From Chara braunii (taxonomy: Eukaryota; Streptophyta; Charophyceae; Charales; Characeae): a stretch of 46,432 nt of DNA. The notes below the pieces were generated by a model that searched no databases, was not told where the DNA came from, and saw nothing but the letters and a program-made list of their open reading frames with translations. A program made the translations under genes and the position numbers. The stretch is taken from positions 849,988 through 896,419 of the forward strand of contig BFEA01000310.1 in assembly GCA_003427395.1 (NCBI GenBank). Reading direction: 5' to 3'. Positions 21,064-30,037 of the stretch are shown here, in pieces (position 1 is the first letter of the stretch; each line of letters opens with the position of its first letter).

Positions 21064-21753
21064 GATTATGGGCACTATATAGTACGCCATTATTGCGACT
21101 GCTTGCGTACGCCTGCATTGCGAGTCGATATGAGTAGGCCCTGCATCCGCGCGGTTTTATAATAAGTCTCGCGCGCGACACTTATTTGTTTTCCGCACTG
21201 GAAAGTTATGGGTTGGCTACCGAGGGGCTAGGAGCGTTGTCGCGTTGTTTGAGTTGTGTCATTTTCGTGTGTGTATGTGTGTGTGTTTTATTTTTGTAAA
21301 GTGGTGTGCGTGTGGTGTGTGAGATGCGTCCTAGTCGACTGGCGATAAGCCTCGCTCGGGACTTCAGCCCCCCAAGATGTCGGTTCGTGTGCGGGTCCGA
21401 TAGGCTTATTACCGCGCGTACCCCCTATGCTACAGCGAACGAGAAACGCCCTCGGCTGGTCCACCTCTGCGATTGCAACTGATTAGCTTTCGTACTATGG
21501 ACTGGTAGCTCGGCGGGGATACGCCCACCGAAGGGAGGTGACAACTCCCATAACGTGGAGGTAAGTCGTGCCTCGTGTAGGCCCTACCCTGTCGTAGGGG
21601 CTCGCGAGAGGTTTGGTTGGTGCACTCGGCAGGAGCGGCTTGCGGAAACTCCATGTATATTCGCGACGAAGGATACAAACCAACTCCTGCGTGACGTGGC
21701 CGGGAGGGTCCCGCGCTGCCCTGATGCGGTGTCGGACCGATGCGCACGACAGG

Positions 21754-21771
21754 TGGCGCCGTTGCCGGGGA
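21754..21771 (+). promoter_or_regulatory. Primer-binding site of element C (tRNA-Asp type)
   Basis: TGGCGCCGTTGCCGGGGA complements the CCA-terminated 3' end of plant tRNA-Asp over 18 nt. It starts two bases after the LTR end at 21751. This fixes the element as a retrotransposon read on the plus strand. Confidence 0.85.
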
Positions 21772-22076
21772 TAACGGAAAGCCTACCGTTGTCCCTGGTG
21801 GAACGACATCCGGGTATGGGAAGTGAATAGAAAAAAAAAGAGGCATAAAGGAATAACGAGAAGGTAAAAAAAAGTAATGAGTGGCTAAGTATAGGTGAGG
21901 AAGTTTACCTACCTGAGTTAGAAAAAGTATGAAGGACGATCGTGTTAGCATTGGGTAAAGTATGCAGTAAGAGTTAGGTGGAGCGGAAGGAATAGACCGG
22001 TCAAGGTGTAATGCTGAATAAAGGGGTGTGCTTGTTTTTCTCTTATAAGGGAGCTTGAGGAGGAGAGTCTGTCAAG

Positions 22077-23911
22077 ATGTCGCAGGGCGGCGGCGCGTCA
22101 GGTGCTCCCAAGAAAGGCCTGACGCTCGATGACCTTATCGCGGCTATTGACAGGCATGAAAGAAATCCGAGCAATATCCCCAAGGTCGATACCTTCCATT
22201 TTTGTAGGGAGAGAGTCTCAGAATGGTTGGAACGGGTGGAACAAGCTCTGGTCTGGCGATCGGATGTTGTAAAATTTCAGCGCATTCTATAGTACGTTCT
22301 CCACAGCTACCACCAAGAAGTGAAGAAAGTTATAGATGCAGCCCAAGGTAGCTGGGAAAGATTCAAGGAGGGAATGCAGAGGAAGTACCGTCTGGGAGAT
22401 GGACTGTTGACCACTGCGGACCTTGAGGCAATGAACAAAGAGGATTTTAAGACGATAGGGGCCTTTGTTCAAGAATTTAAGAAGAGGGCGCGGAAGGTTC
22501 ATGGGATTTCGGAGAAAGCACAGTGCGCCATTTTCCTAGGGCTACTCACGGCATCGGAGGCCGTCGAGTTGACGAGACATGGAGGGGGTAGCACCAAGCT
22601 CACCTGGGCCACCATTGACAGAGGGGTGGAAGCTGGGTGTTTGGACCAGGTGGAGCAACGTCAGGTACGCCTGCAAAGGCAGAAAAGAAGAGAAAGAGGG
22701 CAGCTGTCAGGAGAGAAGCCTTGACCCTGATCGACATGCACCTAGGAGCCCATGCCTTGGAGCACCCAGACTTGGAGGAGCCAGCAACTGCAGAGCCGCG
22801 CCAGGAGCCATGCCAGCCCGAGAAGGAAATGGAGGCAGAAATCCCAAAGAGGGTTAACCTCCGAACAAGGGATAGGGCGCCAGTTGGAGAGACGGGTGAA
22901 GAAAAGAGGGCAAGAAGAACCAGGAGGATAGAAGAGATATGACAGGAGAGGCAGAGGTTGGAGGCAGCGGGGGAACTTCCGGAGCAGCAGCAGGAGAGGC
23001 AGAGATTGGAGGCAGCAGGGGCGCTCCCAGGTCAGCCACCCAGCGAGCCAGCTAAGGCCCCAGAGATCCCTGAGATGTGGAGGGACTTCTGCGAGCGGAG
23101 AGGAAAGGAGCTTCCTTCGCCAACCAGAGCGGGGTTTGGGGTGGCAAGGAAGGCAGAAGAAAGGTTGGATCGCAAGATCAAGTTCCTGGCCAAGACAACT
23201 TTTGACCGACACTTGCTATTGGAAAGCGATCTGGCAAGAAAGAAGATAAAGGAAGCAGGCCATGGGGTACGCCTTGAGGCTATGGAGGTGGAAATCCAGG
23301 AAGTCAAGGCATTGGTGGCCAGCTAGGCAGCTATCATCGAGAGCCTAAGGCAGCGATCTCAGGGAAAGGCGGACAAGCCAGAGAGCAGCCGGCAGGGAGA
23401 GCAGAGGCAGCCAGGACATGGTTTGCCCGGACAGCCATCTGCAGCAGAGACTCGCCAGGAGCCACCTATGGGGAGAGTTATCCTGGAGCCAGAGGAGGCG
23501 AGAGCCCAGAGGGAGGCAGAGAGAGAGGCCTTCGAGTTTACAGCCCCTACTGAGCTCGCGACGCTACCTATAGCAGCGGCGGACCCAGTCATACCTTTGG
23601 CAGTTGGGGAGAGGCTACCACCATCCAGTAGCGAGCCAATTCAGGGCTCGACAGAGGGATCTATGGACGTGCTCATTGAGGCAGTGCACTCGATGCAGGA
23701 GGAGGCGAGTTTGTTTTCGCCTGAGCAAAGGATAGAGGAGCCTCTTCAGAGAGAGATGGGGATTGAGGCTGAGGGTGTCATCGAGGGCGGGCTCCAGAGG
23801 TTGGGCACGCCTGAGTATGGGCCAGGAGGGATTGAGGACCGACCAAGGACCGAATACCCAGGAGGTGGAGACACGAGAGGAGCCCTTGGATATGCCTCAG
23901 AGCCATGAGTT
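22077..23911 (+). pseudogene. gag-like protein of element C, broken
   Basis: ATG 22077 starts MSQGGGASG, followed by a capsid-like region (DTFHFCRERVSEWLERVEQAL, WERFKEGMQRKYRLGDG) that I recognise as the gag type abundant in Chara-like genomes. TAG at 22290-22292 interrupts it. A frameshift near 22690 moves it to the frame that runs to 23911, with further stops at about 22940 and 23324. The distal part is Glu/Gln/Pro-rich, with tandem QERQRLEAAG units at about 22943-23020, a predicted coiled-coil-like stretch near 23130-23320 and an acidic tail. No CCHC knuckle is seen. It would form the virus-like particle in the cytoplasm. Confidence 0.7.
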
Positions 23912-23916
23912 GAGCA

Positions 23917-23966
23917 GGGAGGGTCCCGCGCTGCCCTGATGCGGTGCCGGACCGATGCGCACGACA
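23917..23966 (+). repeat. 50 bp remnant of the 3' LTR of element C
   Basis: GGGAGGGTCCCGCGCTGCCC through CGCACGACA matches 21702-21751 with one visible substitution (GTGTCGG versus GTGCCGG). It is the only part of the left LTR found on the right side. Everything between the gag tail and this fragment is missing. Confidence 0.75.
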
Positions 23967-23970
23967 ACGG

Positions 23971-24216
23971 ATCGGAAAGCCCAAGATGGCCCGCGCATGC
24001 CACCTGCCTTATGCTGCACGACATCGACCACCAGAAGACCAAAAGTAACCCGTCCCTTAGCCTCATTGCACCTATGCCCTTGAAACCTTGCCACTGGAGA
24101 TCTCATTTCTGACCTGGGACTCCACCCCCAATTTCCTTAAAATCCTTGGCACATTCCTTTTTGCACTTCCAGGCCCCCATCCCACTCCGATCAGGAAGTC
24201 GCGCCTGGCGTGAGGT
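23971..24216 (+). repeat. 5' LTR of element B, right segment
   Basis: It resumes at ATCGGAAAGCCC exactly where the 3' LTR continues, and runs to GGCGTGAGGT. It contains about 115 bp (around 24028-24133) that the 3' LTR lacks. The terminal CGTCACA seen in the other LTRs is absent here; the sequence passes directly to the PBS. Confidence 0.8.
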
Positions 24217-24229
24217 TGGTATCGAAGCC
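24217..24229 (+). promoter_or_regulatory. Candidate PBS of element B (initiator tRNA-Met-like)
   Basis: TGGTATCGAAGCC resembles the common plant PBS TGGTATCAGAGCC with two mismatches. It abuts the truncated LTR end, as expected if a short deletion between two TG dinucleotides removed the LTR terminus. Confidence 0.5.
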
Positions 24230-24506
24230 GACACGTGACAGGGTCATAGGATTCATAGGACGGTAACTGAGATCGAAGCGATCTGGCTAACAGGGGACGA
24301 CTCCACCCCGGAACGCGCATCCACGTGACCCCGTCATCACAAGAAGCCGACCTCGACCCCGGAACGTGCATCGATGCGACCCTGTCGTCACAAGAAGCCG
24401 GTCTGCGGCTTGACGGGCTTCCAACATGAATGCCAATCAATAGAACCCGAACCCACAACAAAACCCCAATCAACAACTAAATCCTAATCAACCCGTACCC
24501 CGAGCA
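24230..24506 (+). other. Untranslated leader of element B
   Basis: No ORF is visible. A repeated block CCCCGGAACG-GCATC with CGTCATCACAAGAAGCC or CGTCGTCACAAGAAGCC occurs twice (about 24306-24350 and 24358-24402), a roughly 50 bp direct duplication. Confidence 0.5.
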
Positions 24507-25085
24507 TGAGCACCTGTAGCCACACCCGACCTCTATCTGTTTGATCCTGCTCACCACCTTGCTGGAGCATGGCTGGCCACGCTCCGAGCTCAACAGTACG
24601 ATGACAATGAGGCCCAAATAAACATTCCCGCCAGATTGGGAGGAGATGCCCATCATTGGTTTAGTACTTATATATGGGTTGATCTCCCGACTTTCGAGCG
24701 AGACTTTTTAAACCGATTTGATTATGTCCATCCAACGCAGGCTTTCTTTATGATTAAAGACCGAGTCCAAAAATGCCTCGAGTCTGTCGCCGAGTATCGA
24801 AACCGATTCTACCGAATGTTTGTAAAAACCAAACGAGGCGAACAAGTAGGTAGAGATTTGTTTATCGATGGACTTCGCAGAAGAGTGAGAGCCAAACTGC
24901 GGAAGCAGTTCTTCCCCATCAATCACACGCTACAACAGATCATGGCGGTCGCGGAAGAGATGGAACGAAAGTTCGCTGCGAGTTTCCTAGAAGGAGAAGA
25001 TTACCCCAGGGAAGGAGACTCGTGTGAACTGGCGAGACCTAAAGCTGAGCTGGTTCAGCCTGACTGCAGTACAGAACAAGTTTGA
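24507..25085 (+). pseudogene. gag capsid region of element B
   Basis: The frame is open from before 24528 to TGA 25083. It contains DLYLFDPAHHLAGAWLATL, then DAHHWFSTYI, FERDFLNRFDYVHPTQAF, the AEYRNRFYRM segment and a helical stretch ending MERKFAASFLEGED. This order (W...F, then LR-L...Y-F near the end) is that of the retrotransposon gag capsid domain. No in-frame ATG marks a natural start upstream, so the N-terminus is lost or in another frame. Confidence 0.75.
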
Positions 25086-25689
25086 AAACATGGGGTTTGT
25101 GTTCGGTCCTGTCACCTATCTAGAACAAATTACCCCCAAACGACCGGCCCCGAGTGTGATCCCAAGCATGCCTATCCCTGTGATGACCACGCCCCCACCA
25201 CCGACAGAAAATCCCGCACGGACAAATGAGTCAACCGCCTTATTGGAACTAACCAAAACAGTGGTCAATCTGATCTAGCAAAGCAAAAAGGAACAGCGGG
25301 AACACAATGCTCGAATTCAGGCGATGATGAGGTCGATGCGACCGATAGCGGTACGAGCCGCCCCGATTTAACACGGGATGGCTCCAGCACCCCCTCTCGG
25401 AGGAGTCGCTGGTAACTTGAACGTTTGTTACACGTGTCACCAACCTGGGCATATAGCCCGAGACTGCCCTCATCGACCCCCACAACCACGGATCGAAGCC
25501 GCACCCGTAACAGCAACCCCGATCGCTAACGGACCAGGACGAGTGGGAGCGTTAATGGAAGAAATGGAAGGAGGAGGAAGCGCGTTAGCTACGACGGAAG
25601 AAGCCGCTGAGCTTATTCCGTTGGATCTGTATGTAACACTTGGCTACCCAGGATGGGGCATGATCGGAACGATCAGGCCCGCACCTTAA
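25086..25689 (+). pseudogene. gag C-terminus with CCHC zinc knuckle, element B
   Basis: This is a Pro/Thr-rich linker followed by CYTCHQPGHIARDC, a canonical CX2CX4HX4C nucleocapsid knuckle, at about 25428-25469. The frame differs from that of the upstream capsid and is interrupted by TAG 25276-25278 and TAA 25369-25371. The knuckle would bind genomic RNA during packaging. Confidence 0.85.
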
Positions 25690-25698
25690 CAAAGGGAA

Positions 25699-26540
25699 GT
25701 GCGAGAGTGGAGACCTTCTCTAGGAGAGATGGGGTCGGAAGGAGGACCCACCTTCGTCACCGGGGAAATCGACGTTTTGAACATTGTACGGACACTAGAT
25801 CATCGGATTCCTCTTCCCATCGGTCATCTACTATCGATATCAAAACAGGCCAAGGAACGCATGTTACAACATTGTAAGGCAAACAGGAAGCGGTTCGCCC
25901 TTGCCCGCACAGCAAACACGAAAGCAAAAAGTCTAATATCGGACGAACCCGCTGGTGGTACTTCGGATCCGATACGTTTAGGACTAATCCAGAAAGATGA
26001 TCACTTCCTACGGATTAAAGCGATTCCGTGGAAATCCGCAGAATGTGGCATCGAAGTATGAGGAGTCCCGTACAATGCCATTATCGATTCCGGAGCAGCT
26101 GTTTTAGCTATCTCGTTACGGGTGGTTGAAAGGGCAGGAAGGAAGAAAAATCTGATTATGCTTACGGAGAATGATCAGCTCGTCTGATGACCAATGTTGC
26201 TTTTCGATTGGGTAAGGTGCATGCTCTGGGAGATGTCGTAGTATTAGACGTAAGCACTTATGATGTTCTTTTGGGCCTACCCGCCATTATGGCTTTACGA
26301 GCCAACCCGGACTTCGAAAGACGATCGATTATCCTCCGAAATACTCGAGGAAAACCCTACGCCATACTTATGAGACTGACCCTTCGTACTATCGTTAATG
26401 TAGCCTTGCAAGTTTCTCAGGTAATGGCGATAACTCACCGTGTGATCACCTGGGAAAACTCCGCGGACAATGAGCAATCATCGAAGGATGCGGACAGCAG
26501 TGACGAGGATGATGCGGTAATCCTGGAATTGGCGTAACAG
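25699..26540 (+). pseudogene. Aspartic protease region of element B, broken
   Basis: A linker with IPLPIGHLLSIS...KERMLQHCKANRKRF precedes the protease. TGA 26059-26061 separates it from PYNAIIDSGAAVLAIS, whose DSGA (26086-26097) is the catalytic loop. After TGA 26185-26187 and a frameshift, the C-terminal half continues with STYDVLLGLPAIMALRANPDF, the conserved [ILV]LG segment of retropepsins. The enzyme would cleave the Gag-Pol polyprotein. Confidence 0.8.
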
Positions 26541-26890
26541 CGCATCTGTTACCCTGCACAAAGAGCCAGCGCGGAACCTTTGAGCCTAGCTGGTCGAAAC
26601 TTACAGAGAACGCAGGTGATGATTCTGGGAGAACCCCTCATACAGATTTCGTGGATGGTCAATTCTTTGGAACACCCTCGAACCCTGTATGAAGGTATCT
26701 CCCCTCTCCTTGCATGCTATAACAACAAAAGACACTTCTGCGACATCACAAGCCTCCCCCGATCTCTTTTGCCACTTGCAAAAAGAGATACGACTGTTAC
26801 GCTTAGGGGCGGAAGCCTGCTTTTTGGAACCCCCCAGAGCGCCTCGAAACTGGACCTAACGAACTCGGGATCAAAATCGCAACGAAATCC
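26541..26890 (+). other. Protease to RT linker, decayed
   Basis: No recognisable domain is present; several short frames are interrupted. It probably encoded the low-conservation spacer between protease and RT. Confidence 0.4.
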
Positions 26891-27952
26891 GTGCCATGGC
26901 AGAATATTCGGGATGGAGTAACCCATGAGGAACACGTGGTCATTCAAGAGCAGGACGCACAAATGATGGCCACGGTATTCTCTTGGCGATCGGATAACTC
27001 GTTTATTTTCGCCCGCCCGCCTGAAACCACTAAGCGGGTAAGTACGAAACAGATTGATGTACGGATATGGAATCAATCGTATGAGTTGCACGTGCCCCAC
27101 TATGTGCCCGATGAGATCCACCACCTCAGTGCGGACATCTTAAAGGAATACCAGGGAGCGATTAGCGTGATGGACACAGACATCGGACTGTCGATAGTCA
27201 TACAGCACGAGATTCAAACCGGAAACCACCCTTCGATCCACTGCAAACCCTACAGATATTCCCTAGTGGAACGGAAAACGGCGCTCCAACGGATTCGAAA
27301 GTTCAAAGCTAATGGTTGGATCGAACCCGCCATTGGGCCATGGTCATTCCCGGTAGTATTAGTGCCAAAGAAGAATGGGTCGATTCGCATTTGCAATGAT
27401 TATTGGAAACTAAATGATATCACGATAAAAAATGTGTATCCCCTTCCCCGGATTGATGATTTGCTGGATGCGATTGGGTGTGCTAATTATTTTAGTAAAT
27501 TTGATATTCGTCATGACTTCCATAATATTCTGGTTAAGGAGGAAGATCGATCGAAAACGACCTTCGTATTGTTTGAGGGCACGTGGGAGTGGGTTCGGTG
27601 TCCTATGGGGATCTGCAACACGCCTGCCACGTTTAAGCGGGCTATGAATGTGACGTTTCATAACTTCATCAACAAAACGCGGCTGGCTCAAGGAATGATC
27701 AACTTTTGCGTCATCGTGTACATGAACGACATCTTAGTCTACTCGGAAACCTATCACGGGTACGCGCAGCATATCGAGTGGACGTTGGGAGCTCTGAGAG
27801 ACGCTGGGTTCAAGATCGCGTTCAAGAAGAGCGAGTTTTTCCTATTTGAGATCTCGTTCTTGGGCTATATGGTGACGCGGGGAGGACTGCGGCCAGATTC
27901 GAGAAAGGTCGCGGCAGTGAAGGATGCCCCTATTCCCACATCGTTGACGTAG
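26891..27952 (+). pseudogene. Reverse transcriptase of element B with mutated active site
   Basis: This is the longest intact pol frame (353 codons). An N-terminal leader precedes the RT palm: SFPVVLVPKKNGSIRICNDY, LPRIDDLLDAI, FSKFDIRHDFHNI (first catalytic Asp kept, the usual S-G-Y replaced), KTTFV, MGICNTPATFKRAM and VIVYMNDILVYS. The last should be Y-x-D-D; here the first Asp is Asn (YMND), which would abolish catalysis. FLGYMVTRGGL and SRKVAAV mark the end of RT. The frame stops at TAG 27950-27952, just before VRAFLGQVSYYRRFIKGF. Confidence 0.9.
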
Positions 27953-28147
27953 GTTCGAGCCTTCTTGGGACAGGTGTCGTACTATCGTCGTTTTATCAAG
28001 GGCTTTGCCGTGATAGCAAGGCCTCCGACGAACTAGCCGCGGAAGGACCAGCCTCTCAGTTGGGATGCCGAGTGTAAACAGGCCTTCGCCGTCCTCAAGG
28101 ACGCCCTGGCTACAGCACCTATTTTGATCCGGCCGGACCCTACAAAG

Positions 28148-29539
28148 CTATGTTGCACGCCCGGCCGTGGCCGGGGGGTCCAAGTCGGCCGCGGCCTAGG
28201 CCGATGGCCGAATCGGCCGGGTTCGGCCTGGGCCGACCAACCGACTTCGGTGCAAGACTTTTATTATTTTTTCTAATGCATGAAAAAACAAAAACAAAAT
28301 ATGGGCGTGTAGGGCTTAAAAAACCCTACACTCCTATATTTGTTTTTTTGGAATCCGACTTTGTTTACGATTTTTAAAAAATCAAAAACTAAAATCGATT
28401 TAAACAAAATTAAAAAAAATATATAAAGAAAAGCAGGATTTGTTTTTGGTCATTTTTTATCATGAGATATATGGTCCATGAGTTTACCTGTATTTTTTTT
28501 ATAAATGAATTAATGTTTTTTTGAAGAAGTATGAGGTGTTTTGAAAAAATGCAGATGCAAAATTAAAAAAAAAAAAAAAAAGGGTTTGATTGATTGATTG
28601 ATTGGTGGTGGNNNNNNNNNNNNNNNNNNNNNNNNNNNNNNNNNNNNNNNNNNNNNNNNNNNNNNNNNNNNNNNNNNNNNNNNNNNNNNNNNNNNNNNNN
28701 NNNNNNNNNNNNNNNNNNNNNNNNNNNNNNNNNNNNNNNNNNNNNNNNNNNNNNNNNNNNNNNNNNNNNNNNNNNNNNNNNNNNNNNNNNNNNNNNNNNN
28801 NNNNNNNNNNNNNNNNNNNNNNNNNNNNNNNNNNNNNNNNNNNNNNNNNNNNNNNNNNNNNNNNNNNNNNNNNNNNNNNNNNNNNNNNNNNNNNNNNNNN
28901 NNNNNNNNNNNNNNNNNNNNNNNNNNNNNNNNNNNNNNNNNNNNNNNNNNNNNNNNNNNNNNNNNNNNNNNNNNNNNNNNNNNNNNNNNNNNNNNNNNNN
29001 NNNNNNNNNNNNNNNNNNNNNNNNNNNNNNNNNNNNNNNNNNNNNNNNNNNNNNNNNNNNNNNNNNNNNNNNNNNNNNNNNNNNNNNNNNNNNNNNNNNN
29101 NNNNNNNNNNNNNNNNNNNNNNNNNNNNNNNNNNNNNNNNNNNNNNNNNNNNNNNNNNNNNNNNNNNNNNNNNNNNNNNNNNNNNNNNNNNNNNNNNNNN
29201 NNNNNNNNNNNNNNNNNNNNNNNNNNNNNNNNNNNNNNNNNNNNNNNNNNNNNNNNNNNNNNNNNNNNNNNNNNNNNNNNNNNNNNNNNNNNNNNNNNNN
29301 NNNNNNNNNNNNNNNNNNNNNNNNNNNNNNNNNNNNNNNNNNNNNNNNNNNNNNNNNNNNNNNNNNNNNNNNNNNNNNNNNNNNNNNNNNNNNNNNNNNN
29401 NNNNNNNNNNNNNNNNNNNNNNNNNNNNNNNNNNNNNNNNNNNNNNNNNNNNNNNNNNNNNNNNNNNNNNNNNNNNNNNNGGCCTAGGCCGGCGGCCTCG
29501 GCCGTGGCCGAACCAGGCCGTGGCCTACGTGCAACATAA
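28148..29539. mobile_element. hAT-like non-autonomous DNA transposon with GGCC-rich ends
   Basis: Both sides carry the 8 bp duplication CTACAAAG (28140-28147 and 29540-29547). The ends are CTATGTTGCACG and CGTGCAACATAA. Subterminal regions are dense in GGCC/CGGCC palindromes on both sides. An 8 bp duplication fits the hAT superfamily, although these termini do not match the usual hAT consensus well. The interior is AT-rich, with a short inverted repeat around TGTAGGG/CCCTACA at about 28309-28330. Most of the middle is a sequencing gap, so coding capacity is unknown. Confidence 0.75.
28612..29480. other. Assembly gap (869 N)
   Basis: This is undetermined sequence inside the hAT-like element. 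It begins right after a TGATTGATTGATTGATTGG microsatellite-like stretch, a plausible cause of the assembly break. Open frames spanning it are meaningless. Confidence 0.99.
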
Positions 29540-30037
29540 CTACAAAGTAGTTCATCCTCATTACGGACTGGTAACCAAAGGCAATTTCCGCCATTCTAGC
29601 GCAAAAGGGGAACGAAGGTCGTGAACACGTCATCGCATACGCATCACGCACGATGCCAGACGAGCAAAGGAACGATTCGGCCCCGCAAGGCGAATGTTAC
29701 GCCGTGGTCTGAGGAATCCAACACTTCCATCCGTATCTTTACGGACAGAAGTTTCGTCTGGTGAGTGATCACGAGCCGCTGTTGGCTCTGAAGAGGCTCA
29801 CTAACTACATAGCTATGATTGGGCGTTGGGCAGTGGGCCTGCAGGAGTACGACTTCGATATCGTCCATCGGAAGACGGAGAGGCACGGAAACGCGGCCGG
29901 GTTGACACGTCTGCATCGACCACCTAAGGTACCTAAAGGAGAAGAAATCATCCCGTGGAAGGAACTGGAATCATTGAACGGACCCAAGTACGGACAAGTG
30001 GCAGTTCTTCCACGTGGCAAGAAGCCGACAAGTAGCA

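Larger units (their letters stand above)
14944..21751 (+). repeat. Left LTR of element C (about 6.8 kb), non-coding and rich in stem-loops
   Basis: It begins TGTCGGTGCG and ends GATGCGCACGACA, two bases before a strong PBS, so by position it is a 5' LTR. At 6808 bp it would be exceptionally long. It has no convincing ORF; the frames seen are short and motif-free. It contains stem-loop groups at 16306-16877, 18329-19226, 19523-20051 and 20857-21063, a perfect CTGTTATC/GATAACAG hairpin at 20250-20268, and CTATATAG at 21075-21082. Only its last 50 bp recur at the right end, so an internal deletion or truncated 3' LTR is inferred. One undetermined base is at 19307. Confidence 0.65.
14944..23966 (+). 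mobile_element. LTR-type element C, gag only, nested in the 5' LTR of B
   Basis: This 9023 bp insertion has termini TGTCGGTGCG and CGCACGACA (imperfect inverted). It is flanked by GCGG at 14940-14943 and ACGG at 23967-23970, a 4 bp duplication with one change. Removing it rejoins the LTR of B exactly as in the uninterrupted 3' LTR (GGCGGATCGG). Layout: left repeat 14944-21751, tRNA-Asp-type PBS, gag-like reading frame, then a 50 bp copy of the end of the left repeat. There is no protease, RT, RNase H or integrase, so it would depend on proteins supplied by another element. Confidence 0.8.

Noticed and set aside
21430-21951. Minus-strand frame of 173 codons next to the PBS
   Set aside because: It crosses the LTR end and PBS of element C on the opposite strand and shows no protein motif.
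28594-29624. Three long plus-strand frames of about 300-340 codons
   Set aside because: They exist only because the run of N has no stop codons.
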